Assembly (NCBI GenBank): GCA_036000965.1
Contig: DASYUT010000124.1
Span: forward strand, 1-64,000
DNA length: 64,000 nt
Source: Actinomycetes bacterium
GTDB lineage: Bacteria; Actinomycetota; CALGFH01
Reading direction: 5' to 3'
The notes beneath the pieces were generated by a model. It ran no database searches and was not told the DNA's origin. It was given only the letters and a program-made list of their open reading frames with translations. The translations under genes and the position numbers were made by a program. This document shows, one piece after another, positions 60,847 to 64,000 of this stretch (the stretch's first letter is position 1; every line of letters begins with the position of its first letter).

Positions 60847-61861
60847 ATGGAGGTGCTCACCTACCGGCCGGAGCCGGCCGAGTTCGCCTGGACGTTCGGC
60901 GGCGTGCCGCCGGTCCGCAGGGTCAGGCCCGGCACCGTCCTGGAGCTGTGGACCGAGGACTGCTTTGCCGGCCGGGTGCGGGGCCCCGACGACCTCGTCT
61001 CCCGGGTGGTCGAGTTCCCCTTCGTGAACCCGCAGACCGGGCCCTTCTACGTGGAGGGGGCCGAGCCCGGGGACACGCTCGCCCTCCACTTCGTGTCCAT
61101 CGAGCCGTCCAGGGACTGGGCCGCCTCCACCACCGTGCCGCTGTTCGGGGCGCTGACCGGCACCCACGCCACCGCCCTGCTCGCCGAGCCGCTGCCCGAG
61201 GTGGTCTGGATCTACGAGGTGGACCCGCAAGCGGCGCACGGTCACCTTCCGGGCCCGGCGCGGCGACCTCGCCGTCGAGCTGCCGCTCGACCCGATGCAC
61301 GGGACGGTCGGGGTCGCCCCGGCCTCCTTCGAGGCCCGCTCGTCGCTGGTGCCCGACGCCCACGGCGGCAACATGGACACGCCCGAGATGCGGGCCGGCA
61401 CGACCTGCTACCTGGGCGTGAACGTGGAGGGGGCGCTGTTCTCGATCGGCGACGGCCACTGCCGGCAGGGCGAGGGCGAGAGCTGTGGGGTGGCGGTCGA
61501 GGCGGCCATGGACACGGTGGTCGCCGTCGACCTGGTCAAGGGGGCGGCCACGCCCTGGCCCCGGCTGGAGAGCGACAGCCACCTGATGAGCACGGGGTCG
61601 GCCCGTCCCCTGGAGGACGCCTTCCGGATCTCCCAGGTCGATCTCGTGCAGTGGCTCGGCCAGGCCTGGGGCCTGGACCAGCTCGACGCCTACCAGCTCA
61701 TCACCCAGGCCGTGGAGGCGCCGGTGGCCAACGTGGTCGACCCCAACTACACGTTCGTGTCCAAGCTCCGCAAGGACCTGCTGCCGGTCCGGGAGGTCTA
61801 CGGCGGTGCCCACCGGCGCCTGCGCGAGCTGGGCCGGGCCTACCTGGCCGAGCGGCGCTGA
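60847..61861 (+). pseudogene. Acetamidase/formamidase family protein with one frameshift
   Basis: From ATG 60847 (AAGGAGG upstream) the frame reads VRPGTVLELWTEDCFAGRVR, FPFVNPQTGPFYVEGAEPGD and IEPSRDWAASTTVPLFGALT. Near 61232 one base is missing, and the protein continues in another frame as FRARRGDLAVELPLDPMHGT, HGGNMDTPEMRAGTTCYLGV and GDGHCRQGEGESCGVAVEAA to the stop at 61861. These are the conserved blocks of FmdA/AmdA-type metal-dependent amidases, which release ammonia from formamide or acetamide. Restoring the base gives a normal ~338-residue enzyme. Confidence 0.75.
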
Positions 61862-61949
61862 CACGTCGGCCCAGTCGTTGACCGTCGGCCCTGGTGGTCC
61901 GTCTCCATGATCATTCGCCGTTCCACAGGGGCCTGAGCAGGGAGAACGG

Positions 61950-62054
61950 TCAGCGGCGGCGGGCGAGCCAGTCCTCGAGCCAGAAGCTCAGCGCGAGGAT
62001 GCCGAACATGCAGGCGGGGACGAGCGCGACCGTGGCGATGATGAGTGCTGACAT
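61950..62054 (-). CDS. Small single-helix membrane peptide
   Basis: A 34-residue ORF: MSALIIATVALVPACMFGIL then ALSFWLEDWLARRR. It has one hydrophobic helix (4-26) followed by an amphipathic, positively charged end, giving a topology with the C-terminus in the cytoplasm. It lies directly after a small membrane protein gene on the same strand and may be co-transcribed. No family is recognised and no strong ribosome-binding site is seen, but composition and context are convincing for a small membrane protein. Confidence 0.5.
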   Translation of the reverse strand: MSALIIATVALVPACMFGILALSFWLEDWLARRR

Positions 62055-62082
62055 GGCGGGAAGCCTTCAAGGATCATCCGGC

Positions 62083-62379
62083 TTACGGTCGGTCCTCCCT
62101 GCCCACGCGGACGGCGCTCGCCGCGACCCCGGAGACCAGCGACCCGATCGCGGCGCCGATGGCGAGGTAGATCGCCGCGGTGGCGATCTTCGTGCCGGTG
62201 CGGGCACCGGTCGTGAAGGGCAGGAGCACTGCGGCGAGCGTCGCCAGCGACATGATCCAGGTGAAGAACTGCCACGGACGGGGGATGAAGAGCAGCAGCA
62301 GGTGCATCAGTCCCGTTGCGACCAGGGCGGCGCCAGCTGCCACCCCGGCCAGCCTGGCCGTGTTCGCATTGCCAAGCAT
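62083..62379 (-). CDS. Four-helix small membrane protein (DUF6069-like)
   Basis: A 98-residue protein with four hydrophobic segments: LAGVAAGAALVATGLMHLLL, PWQFFTWIMSLATLAAVLLP, KIATAAIYLAIGAAIGSLVS and the terminal GVAASAV. The layout resembles the DUF6069 family of actinobacterial membrane proteins with no known function. It is 28 bp after the hrpA stop on the same strand. Confidence 0.65.
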   Translation of the reverse strand: MLGNANTARLAGVAAGAALVATGLMHLLLLFIPRPWQFFTWIMSLATLAAVLLPFTTGARTGTKIATAAIYLAIGAAIGSLVSGVAASAVRVGREDRP

Positions 62380-62407
62380 GCCCTCCTCTGGCAGGCGGGC
62401 GAGCGGG

Positions 62408-64000
62408 TCAGCGGCTCGACTCCATCGCCCGGCGGATCCGCTTGTCGGACACCGGGTACGGGGTCCCCAGCGTCTGGGCGAAGTAGCTCACCCGCAGCTC
62501 TTCGAGCATCCAGCGGATGTGCTGCAGCGGCTCCCCGGCAGGCCTGTCGATCGGCAGCTCGTCCAGCAGCCGCTCGTAGGCCTGCTGCAGCTGCCGGACG
62601 CGCAGCATCTGCTCCCGGTCGCGGTGGGGGTCGTGCGGCAGCTTCTCGAGACGGTGGCCGGCGGCGCGCAGGTAGCGCAGCACGTCCGGCAGCCGCCGGC
62701 GTCCGGTTGCGGTCACGAAGCCCGGGTAGACCAGCTCCGACAGCTGCGCCCTGACATCGGCCAGGGCCGGCGTCAGCGCGGGGCTGGCCGTGCCCTTCAG
62801 CCGCTCGTCGACGTCGTCGGCGACGGCGAGGATGCGCTCGACGTCGGTGACGACGTCGAGGGTGGTGTCGGCCAACTCGGCGCGGACCTTGTCGTGCAGC
62901 GTGGCGAACCCGTCCTCGTCCCAGGCCGGCCCGCCGCACTCGGCCGTCAACGCGTCGACGGCGCAGCTGACGCAGTCATCGAACAGCTCCGCCGGGCTCC
63001 CGTGCGGGTACTGGCTGAGGGTCAGCTTGGCCCTGCCGGACAGGCGTCCCAGGACGAACCTGACCGGGGAGGGGACCTGCAACAGCAGCAGGCGGCGCGT
63101 GCCCTGCCACATGGCGCGCTGCTGCTCGGCCTCGCTCTCGAGCATGCGGACGGCGACGCTGCCTCCCTCGTCCACCAGCGCCGGGTAGGCCCGCACCACC
63201 CGGCCGCCGCGCCGCTGCTCGACCGACCGCGGCAGCCTGCCAAGGCTCCAGGTGCGCAGCCCCTGCTGTTCGATGCCGTCCACGGCCACGGCGAGCGCGG
63301 CCCGGAGCTTCTCCCTCAGCCGCAGCTTCAATCCCTCCAGGTCCTTGCCTTCGGCAAGGGTGCGGTGCCGCTCGTCCACCACCCGGAACGTGACCTTCAG
63401 GTGATCCGGCACCCGGTCCAGCTGCCAGCTGCCCGGCGGCACGGCCACGCCGCTCATGCGTTCGAGCTCGCGCGCCAGCACGTCCAGCAGGGGTCCTTCC
63501 CGCGGCGCCACCCGCTGAAGGACCGCCCTGGCGTAGTCGGGCGCCGGCACGAAGTTGCGGCGCACCGGCTTGGGGAGCGACCTGATCAGGGCGGTCAGCA
63601 GCTCCTCGCGCAGGCCCGGGACCTGCCAGTCGAAGCCGTCGCCGGTCACCTGGTTCAGGACCGGCAGGGGGACGTGCACGGTCACCCCGTCGGCGTCGGC
63701 ACCCGGTTCGAACTGGTAGGAGAGCCGCAGCGCAAGGCCGCCCTGCTGCCAGGCGTCCGGGTAGTCGCGCTCGTCGACGCCGTCCGCCCCCTGCTTGATC
63801 AGCATCGACTTCTCGAAGCTGAGCAGGTCCGGCTGGGTCGCGCGGGCCTTCTTCCACCAGCTGTCGAAGTGGCGGGCGGAGACCACGTCCCGGCCGACGC
63901 GCCGGTCGTAGAAGTCGAACAACGTCTGGTCGTCGACCAGGATGTCGCGCCGGCGCGCCCGGTGCTCCAGCTCCTCGACCTCCTCCAGCAGCTCGCGGTT
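62408..64000 (-). CDS. hrpA: ATP-dependent RNA helicase HrpA, C-terminal part (5' end beyond the right edge)
   Basis: The 530-residue visible part lies in the DUF3418 region unique to HrpA-type DEAH helicases: DILVDDQTLFDFYDRRVG, SARHFDSWWKKARATQPDLL, SYQFEPGADADGVTVHVPLP, ALIRSLPKPVRRNFVPAPDY and the C-terminal YLRAAGHRLEKLPHDPHRD. The helicase core (Walker A, DEAH) lies outside the window. HrpA unwinds RNA and in E. coli acts on collided ribosomes and fimbrial mRNA. The C-terminus is complete. Confidence 0.92.
   Translation of the reverse strand, partial: NRELLEEVEELEHRARRRDILVDDQTLFDFYDRRVGRDVVSARHFDSWWKKARATQPDLLSFEKSMLIKQGADGVDERDYPDAWQQGGLALRLSYQFEPGADADGVTVHVPLPVLNQVTGDGFDWQVPGLREELLTALIRSLPKPVRRNFVPAPDYARAVLQRVAPREGPLLDVLARELERMSGVAVPPGSWQLDRVPDHLKVTFRVVDERHRTLAEGKDLEGLKLRLREKLRAALAVAVDGIEQQGLRTWSLGRLPRSVEQRRGGRVVRAYPALVDEGGSVAVRMLESEAEQQRAMWQGTRRLLLLQVPSPVRFVLGRLSGRAKLTLSQYPHGSPAELFDDCVSCAVDALTAECGGPAWDEDGFATLHDKVRAELADTTLDVVTDVERILAVADDVDERLKGTASPALTPALADVRAQLSELVYPGFVTATGRRRLPDVLRYLRAAGHRLEKLPHDPHRDREQMLRVRQLQQAYERLLDELPIDRPAGEPLQHIRWMLEELRVSYFAQTLGTPYPVSDKRIRRAMESSR

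Overview
The window is about 70% GC chromosome, most likely from an actinomycete (Actinomycetota), possibly an uncultured soil or environmental lineage. The grounds are strong GC bias at third codon positions, frequent GTG starts and GTGA/ATGA start-stop overlaps, several leaderless-looking genes with a TANNNT box 7-8 nt before the start codon, a maleylpyruvate-isomerase-type mycothiol-dependent enzyme, a DrrAB-type exporter and an HrpA-type helicase. No rRNA, tRNA, CRISPR array or prophage was seen.

Layout. 1-6.4 kb: start of a DEAD/DEAH helicase at the left edge, an MBL-fold hydrolase, a membrane-anchored class C beta-lactamase-like serine hydrolase and remnants of two insertion sequences. 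6.4-18.3 kb: small stress/metabolic genes (RibD-like reductase, pirin, DsbA, UBP zinc finger, DUF1801, mycothiol enzyme, an NhaA-DsbA fusion, a thioesterase with a divergent HxlR regulator), interleaved with many broken genes. 18.8-21.0 kb: a two-gene GH68/GH32-like sucrose/fructan operon without signal peptides. 21-26 kb: a site-2 protease, TetR regulator and Hsp20, then a RibD-like reductase divergent from an ArsR-SRPBCC pair. 26-36 kb: ligand-binding protein, surface protein, amidase, SDR, small proteins, a secreted sialidase-like propeller and a PEBP lipoprotein. 36-46 kb: a NagD-like HAD phosphatase, a HAD-menorin-like fusion, PspC, a secreted 5'-nucleotidase, a COG0701/TIGR03943 pair and a MarR-controlled DrrAB exporter.

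46.6-60.8 kb is the most striking part. The N-terminal third of an APC-type permease (46.6 kb) and a complementary C-terminal part (59.7 kb, followed by an acetamidase gene) are separated by about 12.7 kb rich in cation-transport genes: a CPA1 antiporter remnant, a YrbG-like Na+/Ca2+ exchanger, an ABC-2 exporter, an NhaA-CBS-NhaD/ArsB operon, NfeD-slipin and another NhaA. Three of these transcription units (ABC exporter, NhaA operon, NfeD-slipin) begin with the same 28-nt element (26-28 of 28 identical) placed exactly 3 nt after a -10 box. It is therefore probably the 5' end of the mRNA: a shared RNA leader, plausibly an ion-sensing riboswitch. This is the best candidate for a coordinated system in the window.

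60.8-64 kb: a frameshifted acetamidase, a 34-residue membrane peptide, a small four-helix membrane protein and the C-terminal part of HrpA at the right edge.

More than fifteen genes are truncated or frameshifted, so the region has either been heavily rearranged or contains residual sequencing indels. These are marked individually. All family assignments are from reading the sequence; no database search was run.
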